A stretch of 6,870 bases of DNA from Verrucomicrobiales bacterium (GTDB taxonomy: Bacteria > Verrucomicrobiota > Verrucomicrobiia > Verrucomicrobiales > V1-33): assembly GCA_028293305.1 (NCBI GenBank), contig JAQGPD010000341.1:1-6870 (forward strand), given 5' to 3'. The translations under genes and the position numbers were made by a program. Below the pieces are notes generated by a model. That model worked only from the letters and a program-made list of their open reading frames with translations, did not search any database and had not been told where the DNA came from. Shown in pieces: positions 1 through 6,840 of this stretch (position 1 is the first letter of the stretch; each line of letters begins with the position of its first letter).

Positions 1-106
1 GCCAACTCCCCGCCAACACCCGGTCAATCACCCGCCGGTCCCCTCCCCGCCAATGGCCCGGATCCGCGTTTTCCGCCCTTCCCCTCACCACAAGCCTCTG
101 ATTTCT

Positions 107-112
107 TAATAC
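107..112 (+). promoter_or_regulatory. possible -10 element upstream of araD
   Basis: TAATAC lies in a short AT-rich patch (about 101-114) within otherwise very GC-rich upstream DNA, 38 bases before the araD start. It resembles a sigma-70 -10 hexamer. No convincing TTGACA-like -35 box is found 16-18 bases upstream, and the region before it is C-rich. The rest of bases 1-150 shows no coding character I trust, no strong hairpin and no recognisable operator. This is a weak, composition-based guess. Confidence 0.2.
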
Positions 113-150
113 ATTGCCGCTTTTCCATTTCCACCCGATCCGACCCCGCC

Positions 151-861
151 ATGCTCCGATCCCTGAAACAACAAGTCCTCGAAGCCAATCTCCGGCTTCC
201 CTCCTCCGGTCTGGTCAGCCTCACCTGGGGAAATGTCAGCGGACTCGACCCCGATGCCGGGCTCATGGTCATCAAACCCAGCGGCATCGCCTATGCGGAC
301 CTGCGGGACGACGACCTCGTCGTGCTGGAGCTGGCGACCGGCCGGCAGATCGAAGGCAAGCGCCGCCCGTCCTCGGACACCCCCACCCACCTGGTGCTCT
401 ACCGCGCCTTCCCGGGCATCCGCGGCATTTGCCACACCCATAGCCCTCACGCGACCATGTTCTCCCAGGCGGGCCGCGGGCTGCCGTGTTATGGCACCAC
501 GCATGCCGACCATTTTCACGGCACCGTGCCCCTCTGCCGGGCGCTCACTCCGGATGAAACGGCGGAGGATTATGAGGGCAACACCGGTCACGCCATCGTT
601 CAAACCTTTCATGATCAAGGGCTTGATCCCCTGCACATTCCTGGAATACTCCAACTCCATCACGCCCCCTTCACCTGGGGCACTTGTCCCATGGACGCTC
701 TGAACAACAGCATCGCGCTCGAAATGTGTGCCCGCATGGCGATCGGCAGCTTGCAGCTGAACCCGGATCTGGCCCCCATTCCCCCTCACATTTTGGATAA
801 ACACCACCACCGCAAGCACGGCCCCGGAGCCTATTACGGTCAACCCTCCGGCAAAAAATGA
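151..861 (+). CDS. araD: L-ribulose-5-phosphate 4-epimerase (AraD, class II aldolase family)
   Basis: This 236-residue cytoplasmic enzyme should interconvert L-ribulose 5-phosphate and D-xylulose 5-phosphate, the step that feeds L-arabinose into the pentose phosphate pathway. It aligns along its whole length with the E. coli enzyme (231 residues). Shared stretches include KQQVLEANL near the start, LVSLTWGNVS (21-30), IKPSG (41-45), PSSDTPTH (73-80), CHTHSPHAT (94-102), GTTHAD (115-120) and RKHGPGAYYGQ at the end. The Zn ligands are in place: Asp76, His95, His97 and His171. The catalytic residues Asp120, His218 and Tyr229 are also present. The ATG at 151 reproduces the family N-terminus exactly, although no Shine-Dalgarno sequence precedes it. 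UlaF and SgbE paralogues use the same substrate, so the reaction is firmer than the pathway. No araA, araB or araC is visible. The stop overlaps the next gene's ATG by four bases, implying cotranscription and coupled translation. Confidence 0.95.
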   Translation: MLRSLKQQVLEANLRLPSSGLVSLTWGNVSGLDPDAGLMVIKPSGIAYADLRDDDLVVLELATGRQIEGKRRPSSDTPTHLVLYRAFPGIRGICHTHSPHATMFSQAGRGLPCYGTTHADHFHGTVPLCRALTPDETAEDYEGNTGHAIVQTFHDQGLDPLHIPGILQLHHAPFTWGTCPMDALNNSIALEMCARMAIGSLQLNPDLAPIPPHILDKHHHRKHGPGAYYGQPSGKK

Positions 862-2630
862 CTGCCTCCGCATGGCACCCCCGGGTCATGCGCGCCGCCC
901 TGGCGGGCCTGACAGTTATCGCGTTCCTCGTGATCGTCCAGCATTTGACTGGAGGCTTGTGGCGCACGCCCTTTGACGTCCCTCAAAAATCACTGAAGGC
1001 CCGCACGGACGGCACTTTCAGCGCGGACCATAAACGCCTGCGCCTCCTCCTGGCCGATCCCGTCCATCCCCGCGCCACCTTCCTGGAAAACCAGACTCCC
1101 CTGCCCCGCCTCACCTCCCGCAGCGAACTCCGGCGGCTGCCCGCGGACGGCGCCGGCGGAGGCTGGATGGTCGACCGCGATGAAATCCGATTCCGCGCCC
1201 CTGACAACACGGACCCGCGCGGCAACGGGCGGAACTACCGGGTAGTCCTGCCCGCCACGGTGCCCGCGCCATTTGTTATTCTGGCTTTCCTAACACCCCT
1301 TTCCACTCTCATCCTGACGTTTCGGCTGACGTATGGGAAATGGCCATGGCACACCCTGGCAATGGCATGGCGGGAACGCGTGCGACGCCGCGCAACTTCG
1401 GTCGGACCGCGGCTGGCACCGCTGAATCTGGCGGCGGAAATCGGCTTGTCCGCCTTCCTCATTCTCATGCTGGCCGCCCCCGCCGCCCTGACAATGTGGC
1501 GTGCCTGGCGCCCCCAATCCTTCGCCAGCCACCCCTGGCTGGCGAATCTGACCCTGCCGCCCAACTCCCGCCCCGACCGCTCTCCGCTGCCGGCTTTTTC
1601 CCCCGCCAACCTGGCCTCCGGTCTCTGGCAAAACAAAACCTTCAAGTCCTTCAACGAGGACTTCACAGGCCGCGAAGCTCTCATCCGCATCGGTTCGGAA
1701 TCCTGGTTCCGACTCTTCCGCGCCGCCGCTCCGCCGGACAGCGATCTGGTGATCATGAAACGCGATCAGATCATCCAGCGCGGTTATCTTGGCGAATATT
1801 GCCTCACCCGCACCACGCCGGAAAACCTCACACCTTTTGTCCTCGATCTTAAAAAATTCCAGGACCTGTGCGACCAACACCGACTTCCCTTCACCCTGCT
1901 CCTAACGCCCGGAAAGGTCGCTTTCCAGCCGGAGGACATGTCGGATGCCTGGCAGTCCAAATACAAACCAGGGGCGCGGTCCATCGAGCTTTTCGTCCCC
2001 CTCCTCCAAAAGCACGGCGTGCGGTTTGTCGATGGCGTGGCCCTCACCCACACCCGCGCCCCGCAGTCCCCCGCTCCCGCATTTCCACAGGGCGGCGTGC
2101 ATTGGAATGACGATGTCGCCTGGCAAAGCACCAGCGCCGTGCTGGATCAATTCCGTTCTTTTTCACCGGACCTCCCCCGCCCCATAACACCTTTGGTCAG
2201 GCTCTCCGACGAGCCGATAGGCGAAGATGACGATGTGCTACGCCTCCTTTGCCTGGCAAAACCATGGCGTTATCCCGTCGTCAATCTAACCGTTCCTCCC
2301 GTCGATCCCGCCCCCGGCGCGCCCCCCCGCCGGCTGATGGTCATCGGCGGAAGTTTCGCCGGACGCGTGATCAATCAACTGGGCTCCATGCACGCCTTCC
2401 AGGACATCGAATGGCTGTTCTATTACAAAATGCGGAAACTGCGCTACCAGGATTTTGACACCCACAACACGCGCGTCCCCGCCGAGCCCGTGGACCTGGA
2501 AAACGAAGTCTTCAACGCCTCGGCCCTCCTCCTGGAGACCAACGAGGAGGTGATAGGCACCCACGGCACCCCGCACCTGCGGGCCTTCCTTTCGGATGCC
2601 ATTCCGCGCCTCGCCGCCAAACCACTCTAG
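858..2630 (+). CDS. AlgJ/AlgX-like SGNH-fold O-acyltransferase subunit, membrane anchored
   Basis: This 590-residue protein is probably the extracytoplasmic partner of the MBOAT encoded next, helping to O-acetylate an exported glycan. Predicted topology is three membrane helices (about 12-29, 134-157 and 189-213). The loop at 158-188 is strongly basic (WRERVRRR), so it is likely cytoplasmic, which puts residues 30-133 and the C-terminal domain outside. From 240 onward it follows the AlgJ/AlgX pattern: LWQNKTFKSFNEDFTGRE (256-273), VIMKRDQIIQRGYLGEYC (298-315), GGVHWN (412-417), then VIGGSFAG (495-502) with Ser499 as likely nucleophile and His415 as catalytic His. The usual Asp of the D-x-H motif is Gly413 here. 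The late stretch with LLLETNEEVIG (557-567) also fits the family. AlgJ proteins are near 390 residues; the excess is the N-terminal part. The ATG at 858 overlaps the araD stop and lacks its own Shine-Dalgarno sequence. The acceptor glycan cannot be told from the sequence. Confidence 0.82.
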   Translation: MTASAWHPRVMRAALAGLTVIAFLVIVQHLTGGLWRTPFDVPQKSLKARTDGTFSADHKRLRLLLADPVHPRATFLENQTPLPRLTSRSELRRLPADGAGGGWMVDRDEIRFRAPDNTDPRGNGRNYRVVLPATVPAPFVILAFLTPLSTLILTFRLTYGKWPWHTLAMAWRERVRRRATSVGPRLAPLNLAAEIGLSAFLILMLAAPAALTMWRAWRPQSFASHPWLANLTLPPNSRPDRSPLPAFSPANLASGLWQNKTFKSFNEDFTGREALIRIGSESWFRLFRAAAPPDSDLVIMKRDQIIQRGYLGEYCLTRTTPENLTPFVLDLKKFQDLCDQHRLPFTLLLTPGKVAFQPEDMSDAWQSKYKPGARSIELFVPLLQKHGVRFVDGVALTHTRAPQSPAPAFPQGGVHWNDDVAWQSTSAVLDQFRSFSPDLPRPITPLVRLSDEPIGEDDDVLRLLCLAKPWRYPVVNLTVPPVDPAPGAPPRRLMVIGGSFAGRVINQLGSMHAFQDIEWLFYYKMRKLRYQDFDTHNTRVPAEPVDLENEVFNASALLLETNEEVIGTHGTPHLRAFLSDAIPRLAAKPL

Positions 2631-2637
2631 CCAAGTC

Positions 2638-2641
2638 AGGG
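2638..2641 (+). promoter_or_regulatory. ribosome binding site of the MBOAT gene
   Basis: AGGG sits seven bases before the ATG at 2649, in the 18-base gap after the upstream stop codon. It supports this start over an upstream in-frame one. It is the only reasonable Shine-Dalgarno-like sequence before any gene in the window. Confidence 0.5.
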
Positions 2642-2648
2642 TCCCGCC

Positions 2649-4043
2649 ATGCTCTTCTCGACTCCGTTTTTCATTTTCGTTTTCCTGCCCGTTTTCCTGG
2701 CGCTCTATGCGCTGCTCCCATTCCGCTCCGCGACGCTGCTCCTGGCCAGCCTGGTGTTTTATGGCTGGAGCGAACCCGTGTTCATCTGGGTCGTCATCGC
2801 CTCCGGCGCGATCGACTGGTGGCTCGGCGCCCGCCTCGCCGCGGCCGGTCCCGCGCAGGGAAAACCATGGTTGGTGACCGGGGTTGTTTCAAATCTTGCC
2901 CTGCTGCTTTACACCAAATACACAGGCTTCGCGCTCGGAAATCTGAATATACTCCTAACCAGCTTCGGCCTGGGCGCGGTATCCATCCCTGACATCGCGC
3001 TGCCGCTCGGCGTATCCTTCATCGTCTTTGAAAAAATCACCTATCTGGTCGATATCCACCGCGGCCGCGCGACTCCGGCGACTTCGTTCATCGACTACCT
3101 GAACTACGTCTTCCTATTCCCGAAACTGCTGGCGGGGCCCATCATCAAATACCACGACATTGCCCCCCAGCTGACCCGCCCCGTGCATCGTTGGGCGGAC
3201 ATCCATGCGGGCATGGGACGGTTTCTCGTGGGACTTTCCAAAAAGGTGTTATTGTCGGACCTCGTCGCGCCCACGGGCGATGCCGTGTTCAACCTGACGC
3301 CTGACCAGCTGGACACGCCCACCGCGTGGATTGGTCTGTTTTGTTTCACCCTGCAGATCTACTTCGACTTTTCCGGCTATTCGGACATGGCCATCGGCCT
3401 GGGACGCATGCTGGGATTCCACCTTTTGGAAAACTTCCGCCAACCCTATCTGGCCACCAGCATCACGGATTTCTGGCGCCGCTGGCATATTTCCCTATCC
3501 ACCTGGATCAAGGAATATCTCTACATCCCCCTCGGCGGCAGCCGGGTATCCACGGCGCGGTCCTATCTGAATCTGTGTCTGTGTTTTCTGCTCAGCGGCC
3601 TATGGCATGGAGCCTCATGGAACTTCCTGATCTGGGGCGTTTCCCACGGCCTGCTCCTCGTCGCCGACCGCGCTTTCTGGCTGAACTGGCAGACCCGTCT
3701 GCCGCGATGGTTCAACACCGTCCTGACATTTTTCCTGGTCGCCCTGACATGGGTGTTCTTCCGCTGCGAAACCTTCGCCCATGCCCGCGATTTCATGGCC
3801 GCGCTTTTTGGCAGGACCGGTCCTTTGGGGAATACGGTGGTGCCTTCCGCCGACGTTTGGGGGGGCCTGGCCGTGGCCTCGCTCTGCGTGCTGCTCCCCG
3901 GCTGGAAACCCGCCGCGGCCTTCTTTTCCACGATCGCCTCCCGCCGCGTGCTTTGCCTGACCGGGATGGTGGTGCTCCTGATTTTCTGCACCATCCGGAT
4001 GAGTGTCAGCTCCTTCCACCCCTTCCTGTATTTCCGTTTCTAA
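2649..4043 (+). CDS. MBOAT family O-acyltransferase (AlgI/DltB-like)
   Basis: This 464-residue polytopic membrane protein should take an acyl group, normally acetyl, from a cytoplasmic donor and pass it across the membrane for O-acylation of an extracellular glycan. The length and N-terminus (MLFSTPFFIFVFLPVFLALY) are typical of AlgI. Family motifs in order are LVFYGW (35-40), LPLGVSFIVFEKITYLVD (118-135), FPKLLAGPI (157-165), QIYFDFSGYSDMAIGLG (236-252), NFRQPY (262-267), SITDFWRRWHISLSTW (271-286) and YIPLGGSR (292-299). SGLWHGASWNFLIWG (316-330) contains the expected catalytic His320; the other conserved His is His280. About ten or more hydrophobic helices span the chain, and the tail SSFHPFLYFRF is the common family ending. 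The gene follows its SGNH partner after 18 bases, the usual pairing. Members such as DltB and PatA show that the acceptor can be teichoic acid, peptidoglycan or exopolysaccharide; nothing here decides which. Confidence 0.93.
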   Translation: MLFSTPFFIFVFLPVFLALYALLPFRSATLLLASLVFYGWSEPVFIWVVIASGAIDWWLGARLAAAGPAQGKPWLVTGVVSNLALLLYTKYTGFALGNLNILLTSFGLGAVSIPDIALPLGVSFIVFEKITYLVDIHRGRATPATSFIDYLNYVFLFPKLLAGPIIKYHDIAPQLTRPVHRWADIHAGMGRFLVGLSKKVLLSDLVAPTGDAVFNLTPDQLDTPTAWIGLFCFTLQIYFDFSGYSDMAIGLGRMLGFHLLENFRQPYLATSITDFWRRWHISLSTWIKEYLYIPLGGSRVSTARSYLNLCLCFLLSGLWHGASWNFLIWGVSHGLLLVADRAFWLNWQTRLPRWFNTVLTFFLVALTWVFFRCETFAHARDFMAALFGRTGPLGNTVVPSADVWGGLAVASLCVLLPGWKPAAAFFSTIASRRVLCLTGMVVLLIFCTIRMSVSSFHPFLYFRF

Positions 4044-4053
4044 CATGAAGCGC

Positions 4054-4076
4054 GGCACTTCTGAACTCAGGGTGCC
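4054..4076. terminator. possible weak bidirectional hairpin between convergent genes
   Basis: GGCAC (4054-4058) can pair with GTGCC (4072-4076). An inner CTG/CAG stem (4061-4063 with 4068-4070) closes a four-base loop and leaves a small asymmetric internal loop. The structure covers most of the 23-base gap between the MBOAT stop and the stop of the opposed hydrolase, and overlaps the latter. No T-run follows on either strand, so it is not a canonical intrinsic terminator. Confidence 0.25.
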
Positions 4077-5569
4077 ACCACGGCTTTCAGTCGGAAAAAC
4101 CGGCTTCCGCCCCCACTGATCTGCAACTCCAGATGCCGCCAGCCGTTCCCGGATTTCACCACGGCCTCCGGCGGAATGTCCTCCCAGTCCGACAATCCTG
4201 ACGAAAGTTGCGGCACCAGATCGCAATACGCATTTTCCTCAAAACGCGGCTTCCACAACACCACCAAAACCTCGCCAACCCCGGAGTCGTGCGGCTGCCT
4301 GACCACCGTGAAAAGCTCACCGCTTTCAAAAGTCGCCGCCGAGCGCCCGTCCAGCGCGTATTCCATCACATTCGCCACGCCATCCCCATCCGGATCCCCC
4401 AGCGGGCCGCGTTGTCCTGACGGAACGGCCTCCGCCGTCAGCCATTCGCTGTAGCCAGTGTCCTTCGGCAGACCCAGCACCCCACTGACAATCTCCCGGT
4501 CGCTCACCCGCTGCAGGTCGCCGCTCTCATTGGGATACTTTGTCAGGAAAGCATCCGCCACCACCTGGGCGATCTTCGCCTGGGCTGCGGTATTCGGGTG
4601 GAAGCCATCCCCGGAAAAAAGATAGCGCGGATGGCAATCAGGGTCCGCCGCCTTTTGGAAAGTCACACCGCCGATCTCGAAAGGCGCGGGATCCAGAATG
4701 CGCTTCGTCACCGCGTAGACATCCGCGAAGCCCACATCCTTGCTGGCGGCGAAGTCGCGCAATTCCACATTCAGCGTTTCAATCATCTGCGTGATCACCG
4801 CGGTTTTCGCAGGATCCGTCCCGGCCTCCGCCTGCAGCTTGGGCGTGCAACCGACATGGGGCACCGCGCACAAAATCATGGGACCCGTGAAGCGCGCGGG
4901 GATCACTGTTCCGTTAGGACCGGGACGCGTGTCGCGGAACCATTGCAGGATCGATTTCACATTGCTCCGGATGGACGTCCGCATGCGCTCCGGATCGGAT
5001 GCCGCGCCATACGTCCCGGCATACATCCTCTCATAATCCACCTGCACCGGGGAACCATTCACCTCAGGATTCGCCTCCGGATCTGAGTTGCAGAGCGCCA
5101 GGTCATTGCCTCCAAAAAACACCACTAAGCGTTGCGACTGTGGCACATAGCCGGTGAAGGTGCTCCGCCAGGACGGATACATCGCCCAGGCCGCATCGCC
5201 GCCGCTGGAGGCCCTGACCTCCGCCTCCGCATCGGGCGTCTGGCGGAGAAAATTACGGAATTCCCGCGCGGTGCCGCCGGGTTTCGCCCAGTTGAATTCA
5301 TGCCCGGTCAGCCGCGGATCACTGTAAAAATCCCAGCTGCCCAAATCGAAAACATCATGCCGCCGCTCATCCAGAATCTCGATCCAGTTCCGCGCCGACC
5401 ATGCCGCCGGCCGGTCCGGATACAGCGCCACAAACTCGCTGCGGTATTCCTTCGTCAGGCTGTCCCCCACCACCAAAACGTGATCCCCGGCTGACAAAAT
5501 ACCAGCCCCGGCGGGAAAAAGCAGCAGGGTTGAAAATCGAACAAGTGGCGGAAAATAGGATGCACGCAT
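4067..5569 (-). CDS. secreted SGNH/GDSL-family hydrolase with C-terminal calcium-loop region
   Basis: This 500-residue exported protein is probably an esterase or deacylase. A hydrophobic signal peptide (about 1-27, cleavage near LSA|GDH) precedes an SGNH domain at about 28-345. All four SGNH blocks are present: VVGDSLTKEY (33-42) with nucleophile Ser37, a Gly at about 98-99 (PGGTAREF), FFGGNDLA (151-158) with Asn155, and DGFHPN (321-326) with Asp321 and His324. Residues 391-408 (GDPDGDGVANVMEYALDG) resemble a thrombospondin type 3-like calcium loop, and the C-terminus (SSGLSDWEDI ... RFFRLKAV) looks like the closing beta-rich module of verrucomicrobial secreted proteins. The substrate is unknown; acetylated polysaccharides are plausible from the neighbouring O-acylation pair. 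It is transcribed toward that pair and divergently from apbE. The ATG at 5569 gives a coherent signal peptide but has no visible Shine-Dalgarno sequence. A lipase or other ester hydrolase cannot be excluded. Confidence 0.88.
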   Translation of the reverse strand: MRASYFPPLVRFSTLLLFPAGAGILSAGDHVLVVGDSLTKEYRSEFVALYPDRPAAWSARNWIEILDERRHDVFDLGSWDFYSDPRLTGHEFNWAKPGGTAREFRNFLRQTPDAEAEVRASSGGDAAWAMYPSWRSTFTGYVPQSQRLVVFFGGNDLALCNSDPEANPEVNGSPVQVDYERMYAGTYGAASDPERMRTSIRSNVKSILQWFRDTRPGPNGTVIPARFTGPMILCAVPHVGCTPKLQAEAGTDPAKTAVITQMIETLNVELRDFAASKDVGFADVYAVTKRILDPAPFEIGGVTFQKAADPDCHPRYLFSGDGFHPNTAAQAKIAQVVADAFLTKYPNESGDLQRVSDREIVSGVLGLPKDTGYSEWLTAEAVPSGQRGPLGDPDGDGVANVMEYALDGRSAATFESGELFTVVRQPHDSGVGEVLVVLWKPRFEENAYCDLVPQLSSGLSDWEDIPPEAVVKSGNGWRHLELQISGGGSRFFRLKAVVAP

Positions 5570-5660
5570 GGGACGGAGGGGGGTTAACTTCGCGGAGCCT
5601 CATGGGACGCTTCCGCCCCTTCCACTATTCACCGGAATCACCTCCAATATCCCGGAAAAT

Positions 5661-5693
5661 CGCCTTAATTTCAAGCCTTTCCGCCTCAATTTC
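5661..5693. repeat. imperfect 12-base direct repeat in the divergent intergenic region
   Basis: CGCCTTAATTTC (5661-5672) recurs as CGCCTCAATTTC (5682-5693), 11 of 12 bases identical, with starts 21 bases apart, close to two helical turns. It lies in the 139-base gap between the divergent hydrolase and apbE starts, ending 15 bases before the ATG at 5709. This could be a paired binding site for a regulator, but chance cannot be ruled out in so short a repeat. No good -35/-10 pair was recognised in the same gap. Confidence 0.35.
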
Positions 5694-5708
5694 CTTCATG
5701 AAACCTCC

Positions 5709-6821
5709 ATGTCGCGAACCCCGTTTGTATCGTGGTTCCCCGCTCCCATGACCCGCCGCCGCCTGCTCCGCCACAGCCTTTCCACCGCTGCCCTCCTGGC
5801 TCCGGCCACCGCTTTCCACGTCCTCGCGGAAGCCGGGACGCCCGCAGCCGTGCCCCCACTATCCAATCCCGGGGATGCGCCCGCGCCATGGTCGAAAGCG
5901 GAGGCCCACATGGGCTGTCTCTGGACCCTGACACTTCCGGACACCCCGCCCGCCGTGGCTGAAAAAGCCGCCACCGCCGTCTTCGCGGAGATCCACCGCC
6001 TGAACCAAATCTTCAGCGACTACGAGACCACCAGCGAACTGAACCAACTCTGCGCCGCCGCCGGACAAAAAAATCCCCTGCCGGTCAGCCGCGAACTTTT
6101 CGATATCCTGACAAAATCCCGCCGCATGTCGGAACTGAGCCGGGGCGCCTTCGATATCACCCTGGCTCCCAGCGTCCGCCTCTGGCGCCGCAGCCGACGC
6201 CGTGGGGAACTCCCGCATGCCGACGCCATCGCCAAAGCCCGCGCCCTGGCAGGATGGGAACATATCCAACTCGACGCCGCAAACCAGCGCGCTCTCCTGA
6301 CAAAACCCGGCATGCAACTCGACCTCGGAGGCATCGCGAAAGGCTGGACGCAGGATGCCTGCCTGACTTTGCTCCGCGAAAAATTCGGCATCACCTGCCT
6401 GTTGCTGGATGCCGCCGGGGAGGTCGCCGTGGGCACGCCCCCGCCCGGCCGCGAGCACTGGCGCATCGGCGTTCAGCCAACGCCTGGAGAAACACCCTCA
6501 CGCTTCGCGTTGAGAGAAACCAACATCGCCACCTCCGGTGATCACTATCAATTCGTGGAGATCGACGGCCGCCGTTACAGCCACCTCATCGACCCCGCCA
6601 CCGGCCTTGGCAGCATCGTGTCCCGGCAAGGCACCATCATCGCCCCCACCGGCGCGGAGGCGGACCCCCTGACAAAATTTCTCTGCCTCATGGACTCCGC
6701 CCTGAGTCTGCCGCTCATCCAAAAAAACTTCCCGGGCATCCACGCCCGCGTCACCGAATCCCTGCCGGGCGAGGCTTTGAAGGTTCATCAGACTCCTGGC
6801 TTTCCGGCTGCGGTGAGTTAG
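5709..6821 (+). CDS. apbE: FAD:protein FMN transferase, ApbE family, Tat-exported
   Basis: This 370-residue enzyme should use FAD and Mg2+ to attach FMN covalently to a Ser or Thr of exported flavoproteins, such as RnfG, NqrC or other FMN-binding-domain proteins. Its N-terminus carries a twin-arginine motif, TRRRLLR (15-21), and a hydrophobic stretch ending near LAEA|GT (about 42), so it acts outside the cytoplasm. There is no lipobox Cys. ApbE motifs follow in order: MGCLW (68-72), SELNQL (109-114), SRGAFDITLAP (144-154) with LW at 157-158, LDLGGIAKGW (204-213), DAAGEVAVG (234-242), WRIGVQ (251-256), IATSGDHY (273-280), SHLIDPATG (291-299) and ADPLTKF (318-324) with metal-binding candidate Asp319. 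The reading frame is open back to an ATG at 5568, but that stretch looks non-coding and overlaps the divergent gene. ATG 5709 was chosen; ATG 5748, right before the Arg motif, is equally possible. Neither has a Shine-Dalgarno sequence. No substrate protein is encoded nearby. Confidence 0.92.
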   Translation: MSRTPFVSWFPAPMTRRRLLRHSLSTAALLAPATAFHVLAEAGTPAAVPPLSNPGDAPAPWSKAEAHMGCLWTLTLPDTPPAVAEKAATAVFAEIHRLNQIFSDYETTSELNQLCAAAGQKNPLPVSRELFDILTKSRRMSELSRGAFDITLAPSVRLWRRSRRRGELPHADAIAKARALAGWEHIQLDAANQRALLTKPGMQLDLGGIAKGWTQDACLTLLREKFGITCLLLDAAGEVAVGTPPPGREHWRIGVQPTPGETPSRFALRETNIATSGDHYQFVEIDGRRYSHLIDPATGLGSIVSRQGTIIAPTGAEADPLTKFLCLMDSALSLPLIQKNFPGIHARVTESLPGEALKVHQTPGFPAAVS

Positions 6822-6827
6822 GTGAAC

Positions 6828-6840
6828 CGGTTTATAACCG
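6828..6840 (+). other. small inverted repeat after apbE
   Basis: CGGTT (6828-6832) and AACCG (6836-6840) form a five-base stem with a three-base TAT loop, seven bases after the apbE stop. The stem is short, the loop is tight and no clear T-run follows within the window, so a terminator role is only a possibility. The remaining bases to 6870 hold nothing I recognise. Confidence 0.2.

Noticed and set aside
106..873. A 255-residue open frame on the minus strand covering the araD gene
   Set aside because: It is an antisense shadow of a clearly identified gene, caused by high GC at third positions. It is Gly/Arg-rich and has no recognisable motif.
1235..1880. Long minus-strand open frames across the middle of the SGNH subunit gene
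   Set aside because: The plus-strand frame here carries the membrane helices and SGNH features. The antisense frames show only compositional bias.
3326..4048. A 240-residue plus-strand open frame inside the MBOAT gene
   Set aside because: It is rich in Arg and Pro and lies in another frame of a gene with complete family motifs through its C-terminus.
5568..5708. N-terminal extension of the ApbE frame back to ATG 5568
   Set aside because: The added 47 residues show no signal or domain, would bury the twin-arginine signal, and begin inside the start codon of the divergent hydrolase gene.
6108..6680. Three copies of CTGACAAAA (near 6108, 6297 and 6668)
   Set aside because: All are in frame within apbE and encode Leu-Thr-Lys. 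CTGACA is frequent throughout the window, so this is codon preference and not a repeat element.
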